Below are positions 30,066 through 39,634 of a DNA stretch of 64,000 nucleotides, piece after piece. This DNA is from Leifsonia xyli subsp. xyli str. CTCB07 (lineage in GTDB: Bacteria; Actinomycetota; Actinomycetes; Actinomycetales; Microbacteriaceae), in NCBI RefSeq assembly GCF_000007665.1, contig NC_006087.1, positions 1 through 64,000 of the forward strand. The letters run 5' to 3'. The notes beneath the pieces were generated by a model that saw only the letters and a list, made by a program, of their open reading frames with translations, did not search any database and was not told where the DNA came from. The position numbers were made by a program, and so were the translations under genes. Each line of letters starts with the position of its first letter. The stretch's first letter is position 1.

Positions 30066-30839
30066 TCGGGCGTCAACGTGACGCCGGTATAGCGCTCGAA
30101 TTGCCGCGCCGCCTGCAACGCGATCACTTCCGCTCCAGTGATCAGCGACTTGCCGGCGGCGCGGCTCTTTGCGATCAGGGGTGTCTCCGCGGGGAAAGCG
30201 ACCACGTCGAACACGGTGTCGGCGCGCCGGATGTGCTCCTCGCCGAAGGCGACGGCGTCTTCGTCGGCGCCGCGCATCCCGAGCGGTGTGACGTTCACGA
30301 TGACATCGAACTCGGCGGCTGGTTCCCCGGCTACCCAGCGGTAGCCGTACCTGCTGGCCAGAGCCAGCCCGGCCTGCTCGTTCCGGGCGAAGACGGTCAG
30401 ATCGTCGAAGCCGCTCCCGCGGAAGGCCGCGACGACGGCTTTGGCCATGCCGCCCGAGCCGCGGACGAGCACGCGTTTGGCGGTGTCCACACGGTGCTCG
30501 GCGAGCAGTTGCGCGACCGCTTCGTAGTCGGTGTTGGAGGCCGAGAGCAGGCCGCCCTCGTTGAGGACGGTGTTGACCGACTCGATTTCGAGCGCGGACG
30601 GCTCCAGGATGTCGACCAGGGGAATGATGGCCTCTTTGAAAGGCATGGAGACCGAGCAGCCGCGGAAGCCGAGCGCGCGGATGCCGCGGACGGCGCCGTC
30701 GAGGTCGTCGGTCGTGAACGCCTTGTAGACGATGTTGAGTCCCAACTCGTCGTACAGGAAATTGTGGAACCGTGTGCCGATGTTGCTGGGACGTCCGGAG
30801 AGAGATGCAGACCTGCATGTCTTTGTTCAGGATGGGCAT
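30026..30839 (-). pseudogene. Shikimate 5-dehydrogenase-like protein, frameshifted
   Basis: An AroE-family NADP-dependent dehydrogenase gene on the minus strand. The ATG at 30839 gives MPILNKDMQVCISL. Near 30,797 the frame must shift by one base to continue GRPSNIGTRFHNFLYDEL and then the 239-residue open frame with NIVYKAFTTDDL, GCSVSMPFKEA, the nucleotide-binding VLVRGSGGMAKAVVAAF and NVTPLGMRG. The frameshift falls in the substrate-binding N-terminus, so activity is unlikely unless translation restarts internally. Its 3' end overlaps the glycosidase remnant tail to tail by 40 bp. Confidence 0.8.
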
Positions 30840-30873
30840 GTCGATATTCTCGCAGGTGCTCGCTCGGGCTCAG

Positions 30874-30939
30874 CCCAGCCGAGCGCCTCGCTAAACTACT
30901 CGCCAGCTAATCGTCGTGTTGCAACAACCACTGGAATCC
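30874..30939 (+). mobile_element. Right-end remnant of IS30-like element
   Basis: These 66 bp match the right end of the IS30-like element at 58,288-58,353 with one visible mismatch (GAGCGC versus GAACGC). They contain the last codons of the transposase (AERLAKLLAS, stop) and the right inverted repeat TGTTGCAACAACCACTGGAATCC. The rest of this copy is gone, so a deletion ended inside it, next to the broken aroE-like gene. Confidence 0.88.
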
Positions 30940-31032
30940 GCCGGTTGCGAAGGCCCTTCCTTTTGGGCACGAGCGGAGGGGCGGCTGAGGCATGGCGAGG
31001 GGCGTCGTTATCGATCCGTTGTCTCTACGTGT

Positions 31033-31124
31033 TTGACGATAAGACCAGATGTATCGTTTACTACTGAAGCGCATCTATGCATGTAAAGATGCAGAACGAG
31101 AACGAATTACATCGAGGAGCGACG
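31033..31124 (+). promoter_or_regulatory. Promoter/operator region of the ChvE-GguAB sugar operon
   Basis: A -35-like TTGACG (31033-31038) and a weak -10-like TTTACT (31057-31062) are spaced 18 bp apart. Downstream, GCATCT (31071-31076) and AGATGC (31087-31092) form an inverted repeat that could be an operator or leader hairpin. GAGGAG at about 31114-31119 is a good Shine-Dalgarno for the ATG at 31125. No regulator gene is adjacent. Confidence 0.4.
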
Positions 31125-32672
<1,548 letters not shown>

Positions 32673-32674
32673 CC

Positions 32675-34024
32675 ATGAGCACACAGATCCCCGCGAAGAA
32701 GAAGTCGGGCGGTATCCGCGACCTGGGCAAGATGTTCGGCGGCGGGCAGTCGACTGGACGGCAGTTCGGCATCCTGGGCGCGCTCGTCGTCATCGTCGTC
32801 CTGTTCCAGATCCTGACGGACGGGAAGACGCTCGACCCGGTCAACCTCATCAACCTGGTCAACCAGAACGCGTACGTGCTGATCCTGGCGATCGGCATGG
32901 TCATGGTGATCATCGCCGGGCACATCGACCTGTCGGTGGGCTCGGTCGCGGCGGCGGTCGGCATCGTCGTGGCCAAGGCGATGACCGAGTGGCACGTACC
33001 GTGGCCTCTCGCCGTCCTGCTCGGTCTCGTCATCGGCGTGGCCATCGGCGCGTGGCAGGGCTGGTGGGTGGCTTACATCGGCGTGCCCGCGTTCATCGTG
33101 ACGCTGGCCGGCATGCTGATCTTCCGCGGCCTGAACCAGCTGATCGGCAGCGCGAACACCATCCCGGTGCCGGACGGCTTCACCTTCATCGGCGGCGGTT
33201 TCCTCCCCGAGTGGGGACCGGACACCGGCTACAACAACTCCACACTGCTGCTCGGCCTGATCATCGCCATCGTCATCGTGCTGCTTGAGATGCGCACCCG
33301 CCGTACGCAGACCAAAATGGGCTCCGACAAGGCTCCGCTCTGGGTGAGCACGTTCAAGGTCATAGTGCTGGACGCCCTGGTCGTCTACTTCACCTTCCTC
33401 TTCGCGGGAGGTCGCGTCGGCACCTCGTTCCCGGTCTCCGGCATCATCCTGGGCGTCCTGATCATCGTCTACTCGTTCGTCACGCGCAGCACGATCTTCG
33501 GCCGGCACATCTACGCGGTCGGTGGCAACTCGCACGCTGCGGAACTGTCGGGTGTGAAGATCAAGCGCGTCAACTTCTTCGTGATGATGAACATGTCGGT
33601 GCTCGCCGCGCTCGCCGGAATGATCGCCGTCGCCCGCTCGGTCTCCTCCGGCCCGCAGGACGGCCTCGGCTGGGAGCTCGACGCGATCGCCGCTGTGTTC
33701 ATCGGTGGTGCCGCGGTCTCCGGCGGCATCGGCACCGTCGCCGGTTCTATCGTCGGTGGTCTCGTGATCGCCGTCCTGAACAACGGCCTTCAGCTGCTTG
33801 GCGTCACGAGCGACTGGGTGCAGGTCATCAAGGGCCTCGTGCTGCTGATCGCGGTCGGTGTCGACGTCTACTCGAACCGCCGTGGCGGTCCATCGCTCAT
33901 CGGCCGGCTCTTCGGCGGCGGTCGCCGCCCTGAGTCTGCGACGGACGCTGTCGGCATCGACCAGCCCGCCGTCCTCCCGACCTCCAGCGCCGCCGAAGAG
34001 TCGTCGCGCTCGCTCACGAACTGA
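32675..34024 (+). CDS. gguB: Sugar ABC transporter permease (GguB type)
   Basis: This is the membrane subunit of the multiple-sugar (xylose/arabinose/galactose-type) importer. The 449-residue protein has a Lys-rich N-terminus and about ten to twelve TM helices. It carries the permease motifs GHIDLSVGSVAA and YAVGGNSHAAELSGVKIKRVNF with the GIGTVAGSIVGGL loop. The larger GguB-like size with a long central loop (EMRTRRTQTKMG) is typical of the ChvE-associated subfamily. The C-terminal 45 residues are polar and disordered. Confidence 0.95.
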   Translation: MSTQIPAKKKSGGIRDLGKMFGGGQSTGRQFGILGALVVIVVLFQILTDGKTLDPVNLINLVNQNAYVLILAIGMVMVIIAGHIDLSVGSVAAAVGIVVAKAMTEWHVPWPLAVLLGLVIGVAIGAWQGWWVAYIGVPAFIVTLAGMLIFRGLNQLIGSANTIPVPDGFTFIGGGFLPEWGPDTGYNNSTLLLGLIIAIVIVLLEMRTRRTQTKMGSDKAPLWVSTFKVIVLDALVVYFTFLFAGGRVGTSFPVSGIILGVLIIVYSFVTRSTIFGRHIYAVGGNSHAAELSGVKIKRVNFFVMMNMSVLAALAGMIAVARSVSSGPQDGLGWELDAIAAVFIGGAAVSGGIGTVAGSIVGGLVIAVLNNGLQLLGVTSDWVQVIKGLVLLIAVGVDVYSNRRGGPSLIGRLFGGGRRPESATDAVGIDQPAVLPTSSAAEESSRSLTN

Positions 34025-34067
34025 TCCACTTCCCCTGCACCACATCCACAGAGAGAAAGAGAAAAGA

Positions 34068-35162
34068 ATGCGCAAGATCGCACTCGCGACAGTGGCCGCT
34101 GCCGCTGCTGCTGCGCTCGTCCTGTCGGGCTGCTCCAGCCGCGATGGTTCGTCCGGCTCATCCACGGCGTCCGGCTTCGACAAGGGCGCGACCATCGGTG
34201 TGGCCCTCCCGACCAAGACATCGGAGAACTGGGTGCTCGCCGGCGACCTGTTCACCAACGGCCTCAAGGACGCGGGCTTCAAGGGCGATGTGCAGTACGC
34301 CGGCGCGTCCGGCGCTGTCGCCGATCAGCAGTCGCAGATCCAGTCGATGATCACCAACGGCGCCAAGGTCATCATCATCGGCGCTGTCGACGGCGGTCAG
34401 CTCGCCGCGCAGGCGAAGGCGGCTCACGATGCGGGTGCCACGGTCATCGCCTACGACCGCCTCATCCTGAACACGCCGAATGTCGACTACTACGTCGCCT
34501 ACGACAACGAGAAGGTCGGCGAGTTGCAGGGCCAGGCCCTCCTCGACGGGATGAAGAAGCGCTTCCCGGACAAGACCAAGTACAACATCGAGCTGTTCTC
34601 CGGCTCGCCGGACGACGCCAACTCGAAGGTCTTCTTCGACGGCGCTATGAAGATCCTCCAGCCGAAGATCGACGATGGCACGCTGACGGTCGTCTCCAAG
34701 CAGACCGACATCAAGCAGACCGCCACCCAGGGCTGGCTGCCGGCCAATGCGCAGACCCGCATGGACAACCTGCTGGCGGCCAACTACGCGTCCACCGAAC
34801 TCGACGGCGTCCTGTCGCCGAACGACACCCTGGCCCGCGCCATCATCACTTCGGTGAAGGGCGCTGGCAAGCCGATCCCGGTCGTCACCGGTCAGGACTC
34901 GGAGGCCGAGTCGGTCAAGTCCATCATGGCGGGCGAACAGTACTCGACCATCAACAAGGACACCCGCAACTTGGTCAAGCAGGCCATCGCGATGGTCTCC
35001 GACCTGCAGCAGGGCAAGAAGCCCGAGACGAACGACGACAAATCGTACAACAACGGCGTCAAGGTCGTCCCGACTTACCTGCTGAAGCCGGTCATCGTCA
35101 CCAAGGAGAACGCGGCCGAGGCGTACGCCAACGACCCGACCCTGGAGCCGCTGACCGAATAA
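34068..35162 (+). CDS. chvE: Sugar-binding lipoprotein ChvE type
   Basis: This is the periplasmic-binding-protein-like solute receptor of the importer. The 364-residue product starts MRKIALATVAAAAAAALVLSGCSS, a lipoprotein signal with lipobox LSGC, so Cys is lipidated and the protein tethered outside. The ligand-binding fold shows TIGVALPTKTSENWVLAGD, KVIIIGAVDGG, VIAYDRLILNT and VTGQDSEAESVKSIMAG, close to Agrobacterium ChvE. The ATG at 34068 follows GAGAGAAAGAGAAAAG. A strong terminator follows the stop. The exact sugar cannot be told from sequence. Confidence 0.94.
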   Translation: MRKIALATVAAAAAAALVLSGCSSRDGSSGSSTASGFDKGATIGVALPTKTSENWVLAGDLFTNGLKDAGFKGDVQYAGASGAVADQQSQIQSMITNGAKVIIIGAVDGGQLAAQAKAAHDAGATVIAYDRLILNTPNVDYYVAYDNEKVGELQGQALLDGMKKRFPDKTKYNIELFSGSPDDANSKVFFDGAMKILQPKIDDGTLTVVSKQTDIKQTATQGWLPANAQTRMDNLLAANYASTELDGVLSPNDTLARAIITSVKGAGKPIPVVTGQDSEAESVKSIMAGEQYSTINKDTRNLVKQAIAMVSDLQQGKKPETNDDKSYNNGVKVVPTYLLKPVIVTKENAAEAYANDPTLEPLTE

Positions 35163-35180
35163 GGCGGCACCCACCGGTGG

Positions 35181-35213
35181 AGGCCGGGCCCCGTGCAACA
35201 GGGCCCGGCCTCT
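35181..35213 (+). terminator. Intrinsic terminator after chvE
   Basis: A perfect 12-bp stem, GAGGCCGGGCCC (35181-35192) and GGGCCCGGCCTC (35202-35213), with a 9-nt loop and a short T-rich tail (TTTCGTT). It lies 18 bp after the chvE stop and closes the sugar operon. The following 230 bp up to the IS481-like copy contain no supported gene. Confidence 0.88.
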
Positions 35214-35442
35214 TTCGTTCTCCCGGAAACGGTGAGTGGTTCAGTTCCTTTTATTGGCAAGGAATTGATGGGTATGGTCCCCACATTACTACCCACATAG
35301 CTCAGTGAAGCTCTCCCCGAGGTGGCAGCACTCGTCGAGTGCGGGCAGAGTGTGGGCAGGAATGTGTGGGGTGGGGTCTTGTGGTGTCGGGTTCATCTTG
35401 GCTGCCCTCATCTGGACGCGACTATTGTCAGACACACGCTAG

Positions 35443-36554
35443 GTGTGATGTCCAGGGGGGTTGTTTCGGCGATACGGTCGTGAGGAGTTGAGGGGCGAGG
35501 GCCTCCGGTTGTGAAGTGGAGCTGTTCAGTTCAACCGCTTCACGATCCAGGAGGCCTTCGTGTCCCACGTTAACGCTGCTCTCACACCGCGCGCTCGTCT
35601 GCGCCTTGCCAGGCTCATCGTCGAGGACCATTGGCTGGTCTCCGTCGCAGCGAAGATGTTTATGGTCTCGCCCGTTACCGCGCGGAAATGGGCGGCGAGG
35701 TTCCGCGCCGAAGGCACGGGAGGGATGACCGACCGGTCTAGCCGCCCACGATCGATGCCAACGCGGACGCCGTTGCCCGTGCTCAAGCGGATCGTGCGGG
35801 CGAGGTGGCGACGACGCCTGGGGCCGGTGCAGATCGCCGGCGAGCTTGGCCTTCCCGCCTCGACCGTCCACGCCGTCCTGGTGTGCTGCCGCATCAACCG
35901 GCTCTGCACCATTGATCGGGTCACGGGCGAGCCGATCCGTCGCTACGAGCACGACCACCCTGGATCGCTGATCCATGTCGACGTGACGAAGTTCGGCAAC
36001 ATCCCCGACGGCGGCGGCTGACGATTCGTCGGCCGCGTCCAGGGCGAACGCAACCGGGAAGCGACCGCCACCCGCACGAAGAGCAGGAACCACCGCTACG
36101 AGCCACGGTTGGGCACCGTGTTCGTCTACACGATCATCGACGACCACTCCCGCGTCGCCTACGCCGAGATCTGCTCCGACGAGAAGGCGGACACCGCGAT
36201 CGGTGTCCTGCGGCGTGCTGTCGCCTGGTTCGCCGACCGGGATGTCAGCGTCGAACTCGTCCTCTCGGACAACGGCTCCGCCTACAAGTCCTACGCCTGG
36301 CGAGACGCCTGCACAGAGCTCGGGATCAGGGCGAAGAAGACCCGACCATACCGACCACAGACCAACGGGAAGATCGAACGCTTCCACCGCACACTCGCCG
36401 ACGGCTGGGCCTACGCCCAGTTCTATGGTTCAGAGGCCGAACGACGAGAAGCACTCCCCGGCTGGCCCCACTTCTACAATCATCACCAGCACCACTCCGC
36501 CATCAGAGCCCCACCCATTAGCAGAATCGACAACAACCTCCCTGGACATCACAC
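35443..36554 (+). mobile_element. IS481-like insertion sequence, copy 1 (complete)
   Basis: A 1,112-bp element with terminal inverted repeats beginning GTGTGATGTCCAGGG (left at 35443; reverse complement ending at 36554) is flanked by CTAG on both sides (35439-35442 and 36555-36558), a likely palindromic target duplication. It encodes a DDE transposase split by an in-frame TGA. Copy 2 at 43,599 is nearly identical over about 1,090 bp; the one difference noticed by eye in the coding part is CAG versus CGG near 36,418. Confidence 0.9.
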
Positions 36555-36558
36555 CTAG
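35560..36558 (+). pseudogene. IS481-family transposase with internal TGA (copy 1)
   Basis: This is an integrase-core (DDE) transposase. The N-terminal part (153 codons) has HTH motifs such as LRLARLIVEDHWLVSVAAKMF and LPASTVHAVL and the first catalytic Asp in IHVDVTKFGNIPDGGG. A TGA at 36019-36021 interrupts it where the family usually has Trp (GGGWRFVGR). Translation in the same frame then continues RFVGRVQGERNREA, TIIDDHSR, LVLSDNGSAYKS with the second Asp, and KIERFHRTLADGWAY with the Glu. Reading runs through the right inverted repeat to 36558. The same stop is present in copy 2. Confidence 0.88.
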
Positions 36559-36697
36559 GGCAGTAGTAATTGTCTCGATCAGTCCCGGTAGTCCCAGGAG
36601 GGGTGTCGGCGTTCTTCGCAGCGAACCCCTCAGCGCAACACGCCGAATAGTCCGCGAATAGTTGACGGGAACAATTTTATAGGCAAGTCTTGGACTC

Positions 36698-37290
36698 ATG
36701 CTGGATGAACTCCTCTCCCGGCAGGACGCTGAGGCGATCCCGGCACCCCATCTGGAAGCGATTCGAGGTTTCCTAAATCAGGGTTGGGCTGACTGGCGCG
36801 CGTTGGTGCTGAATGCTCCGAAGTTGGCGATCTCGCGTGCCACCACTCGGGCCAACATCGTGTACGACCGGATCACTTACTACGCTGAGGAGTACTTCGA
36901 TTCCCAGGGGATTCCGGCGGTAAGGAAGGGCCAGATGCTGATCGTCTCACTTGATGACGGTCGTCTGATCCTGCGTTTCAAGAAGTTCCGCGGCCGGAAA
37001 CTCGGCACCTCGGGAATCTCGACGCAGCAGCGGCTTGAGTTCGAGTTCCAGCAGGTCGTCCTGGACGGCGTTGCAGCGACCTACATCGTGGCGGGGTACC
37101 TGCCCGATGAACTCGGCATGGGTCTCGATGTTTTGGCCATCGCATGCACCTACGATGGGGTGTCATCTGGCAGATCGACCTCACCGATGATGAGGGCACG
37201 GCTTCGGTCATCCCCGTTCGCGTGGATGCTCCGCACGGTCCGCCTGTTCGCAGCACGCGGCCTGCTGCCCGCGAGGAAGCCGAAGGATAG
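36698..37290 (+). pseudogene. Unknown protein upstream of the XRE/ImmA regulator, frameshifted
   Basis: I do not recognise a named family. From the ATG at 36698 the product reads MLDELLSRQDAEAIPAPHLEAIRGFL, a soluble alpha/beta-looking protein, to about residue 153. Near the GGGG run at 37,155 the frame must change by one base to continue IWQIDLTDDEGTASVIPVRVD and end EEAEG, stop, at 37290. The shifted end sits 5 bp before the ATG of the regulator, with AAGGA inside it serving as that gene's Shine-Dalgarno. This supports the corrected frame and a two-gene operon. Confidence 0.6.
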
Positions 37291-37295
37291 AACCT

Positions 37296-38450
37296 ATGAA
37301 TCCGCAGATGTTGACTCTTCTGCGCGAATCACGTGGATACAGCGGCGCTCAGCTCGCGAAGCTGGCTGGCATCCCACAGCCGACGCTCTCCAAGGTGGAG
37401 AACGGTCTGGCTGTGATCGATGAGGCTAGGCTTCAACAACTTGCCGAAGCGCTCGACTACCCCGTGGAAGCGTTCAACTGGACCGACCCGATTTACGGTT
37501 TCGGCTCCGTCGCCTTCTATCACCGGAAGCAGCAGGCTCTTCCCCAGACCACTCTTCGGAAGATCCAGGCCCAGGTGAATCTGACTCGGATGCGACTGGA
37601 CAAGCTACTGCGGTCGATCGAAATAGACACACAGTACGTCGTCCCGTGCCTCGAAGTCGAGCAGTACGGGACACCCGCAGCAGTTGCGCGTGCCGTGCGC
37701 GCACTGTGGCGAATGCCGATGGGACCTATCCGCGACATGGCCGCTGCGTTGGAACTGGCCGGGATCATCGTGGTGCGCAGCAACCTGGAGTCGACGAGGA
37801 TCGCAGCGATCAGTCTCGATAACGTGGGCATTTATCCGGCGCTCATGATTCTCAACACAGGTCTTCCCTCCGACCGTGAACGGTTCACGCTCGCCCATGA
37901 ACTCGGTCACCTCGTCATGCACTCGGCCCTGGTCGACACAGACGAGGCGGAGCGAGAAGCCGACGCCTTCGCGGCCGAGTTCCTGATGCCAGCGGCTGAG
38001 ATTCGGACGGAACTCAAGGGCATCACTCTTGCGCGCGCGGCTCAACTCAAGGTTGTTTGGCGAGTTGCGATCAGCGCTCTTATTCGGCGCGCTTATGACC
38101 TCGGAGTTATTGAAAACACACGATACAAGAGTCTCATGGTGTCGATGTCACAGAAAGGCTGGCGGAAATCGGAGCCGATCGAGGTCACGCGTGACCACCC
38201 CACAGTCGTGTCGTCCCTCATCAAGGTTCATCTCACCGATCACAACTACACGTTCGATGAACTCGCGCAAGTAGTAGCACTCAACCGAGACGAGTTCGCC
38301 GCGCGTTTCGACATGGAATTCTTCCACCCCGATCAGCCGAGGAGCCCCCACCTCCGCGCATTGAATAAAGAACGCCACAATAACCAACCAAGTGTTCCGT
38401 CGTCGGCAGAGTGGGGGCGTGGCTGTTACGGTGAGGTTGTTCGACCTTGA
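37296..38450 (+). CDS. XRE-family regulator fused to ImmA/IrrE-like metallopeptidase domain
   Basis: The 384-residue protein combines an N-terminal Cro/C1-type HTH (RESRGYSGAQLAKLAGIPQPTLSKVENG, residues 9-36) with a central-to-C-terminal ImmA/IrrE zinc peptidase domain. That domain carries the motif TLAHELGHLVMH (HEXXH) near residues 200-211 and a downstream glutamate region EREADAFAAEFLMP. Such proteins either cleave a partner repressor, as ImmA does with ImmR on ICEBs1, or act with a neighbouring protein like an antitoxin. The upstream frameshifted gene is the obvious partner. The domain reading is secure; the target is not. Confidence 0.88.
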   Translation: MNPQMLTLLRESRGYSGAQLAKLAGIPQPTLSKVENGLAVIDEARLQQLAEALDYPVEAFNWTDPIYGFGSVAFYHRKQQALPQTTLRKIQAQVNLTRMRLDKLLRSIEIDTQYVVPCLEVEQYGTPAAVARAVRALWRMPMGPIRDMAAALELAGIIVVRSNLESTRIAAISLDNVGIYPALMILNTGLPSDRERFTLAHELGHLVMHSALVDTDEAEREADAFAAEFLMPAAEIRTELKGITLARAAQLKVVWRVAISALIRRAYDLGVIENTRYKSLMVSMSQKGWRKSEPIEVTRDHPTVVSSLIKVHLTDHNYTFDELAQVVALNRDEFAARFDMEFFHPDQPRSPHLRALNKERHNNQPSVPSSAEWGRGCYGEVVRP

Positions 38451-38639
38451 CTGTGCTGATCGATTGCCCGACGATGGTGAGGGTTTCCTGCCATACTCAT
38501 AGACTAAAGACTATACGGGACGTTGCCCCTGAGCGAGCCGGTGGCGGCCGACGTTAACGCGTTGCGTGATTCTCGACCACTGTGTGGTCGAATATAAAGC
38601 AACACTTAGGGCAAGGATTGCACCCGAAAAACGACAAAG

Positions 38640-38674
38640 CCGCCCCGCCCACACAAGTTGCGTGGGCGGGGCGG
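38640..38674 (-). terminator. GC-rich hairpin downstream of minus-strand gene
   Basis: A perfect 13-bp stem, CCGCCCCGCCCAC (38640-38652) and GTGGGCGGGGCGG (38662-38674), has a 9-nt loop. It starts 5 bp beyond the stop of the minus-strand ORF ending at 38680, so it probably terminates that gene. The 190 bp between this hairpin and the ImmA gene hold no supported feature. Confidence 0.7.
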
Positions 38675-38679
38675 GATGG

Positions 38680-39171
38680 TTATGCGCTGGTGAAGGTCGA
38701 GCGTGCAACCGCGGAGAGCCCGTCCGTGGTGCTTTGGAAGCGATCTGACGTACCAATGTGTATCGACCCGAAGTGTCCCTGACATATCCTATAGCAATGG
38801 ATCCCGGAACTATTCCTAACGCACCGAAAAATAAAAGGCGAATGATCAATCACAATTGTTCTGTGAGCGTCAGGTAGCGCGGTTTTCCAGCTAACCTCTC
38901 CGATACGTTGCCCGGTGACATTCACATGGTCATTCGTCTGCTCGCCTGGCACGGTGAACGAAAAACCGCCATCATCTTCCGACGGCCCCTCCTCAGCCTG
39001 GGGAACCGGGCGGGTGCGAGAGTCGACCACCGTCTTGGTATCACGCATCGGTGACCCCACGGCCGAGTCCACGCGTGAAACCAGCACAGCAGACTATCCG
39101 GCAACCACCCCCTCGACAACCAAACCAGCCACCCCGGCCACAACCCGAACCCTCCGAGACTGTGAGAACAC
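38680..39171 (-). pseudogene. Small secreted protein with an in-frame stop in its signal region
   Basis: On the minus strand a GTG at 39171 opens MFSQSRRVRVVAGVAGLVV, a basic-then-hydrophobic signal-peptide-like start. A TAG at 39094-39096 follows, and the same frame continues SAVLVSRVDSAVGSPM, EDDGGFSFTVPGEQTND and a mature domain with two Cys pairs, ending at 38680 just before a hairpin terminator. No family is recognised. The stop may have arisen from a Trp or similar codon. Alternatively, translation restarts at GTG 39087, giving 135 residues without a signal. Confidence 0.45.
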
Positions 39172-39228
39172 ACCCAAAATTTAAAACCTCCTCAATATTT
39201 ACCCCTCGCACCATACGAGCGAGCATTC

Positions 39229-39268
39229 CCTCCACACAGACCCCCTCATGAGGGGGTCTGTGTGGAGG
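39229..39268. repeat. 40-bp perfect palindrome
   Basis: The arms at 39229-39248 and 39249-39268 are exact reverse complements (core CCCCCTCA|TGAGGGGG) with no loop bases, followed by a degenerate half-copy near 39,290-39,310. It lies between the minus-strand secreted-protein remnant and the esterase gene. It could act as a bidirectional terminator. A second, longer palindrome follows the esterase gene. Confidence 0.8.
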
Positions 39269-39634
39269 CGGGGAAAGAGGTTAACCCCATGAGCGGGTCT
39301 GCGGGGAGGCCTACCCCAAAAAATGGTGGAAACGGACGATGACCCTAAGTCTCAGTTAAGGCCAGGGAGTCGGCCACGGCCGGCGAAGGTGATCGCGAAC
39401 ACGTTCAGCGTTGGCGGTGGAGATGACCGAAAAACAGCTGACAGCCGCGGAGTTCGTCCAGCTTCTACCGCGAGCACCAGCAGAACGGCCTACCTGCCGA
39501 ACACCCACGATGCCGTCTGCCGAGCGGGTCACCATTCTCCGAATGGTTCGCCTACCGGCCGCTGCAAACGCCGCAGCCACAGACCTACCGCAGGGGTGTT
39601 GCCGGTGTGTATGACTGGAGAGTAGCGTTCGGCC
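39269..39634. other. Intergenic stretch with possible ORF debris
   Basis: No intact gene is supported in these 366 bp. A short ORF from ATG 39423 begins MTEKQLTAAEFVQLL. A different frame downstream reads YREHQQNGLPAEHP and SPFSEWFAYRPLQTPQPQTY, which looks coding-like, so a frameshifted remnant of a small phage or plasmid protein is possible. GGAGAG at about 39617-39622 could be the ribosome site for the esterase at 39635. Confidence 0.3.

Noticed and set aside
29270..30910. 546-codon plus-strand ORF spanning the glycosidase remnant, aroE-like gene and IS30 end
   Set aside because: It is a different frame from the glycosidase and antisense to aroE. Only its last few codons correspond to the IS30 remnant.
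35990..36110. TGA in the IS481 transposase read as selenocysteine
   Set aside because: No SECIS-like stem-loop was apparent immediately downstream, the family has Trp at this place, and no selenocysteine genes are present in the window.
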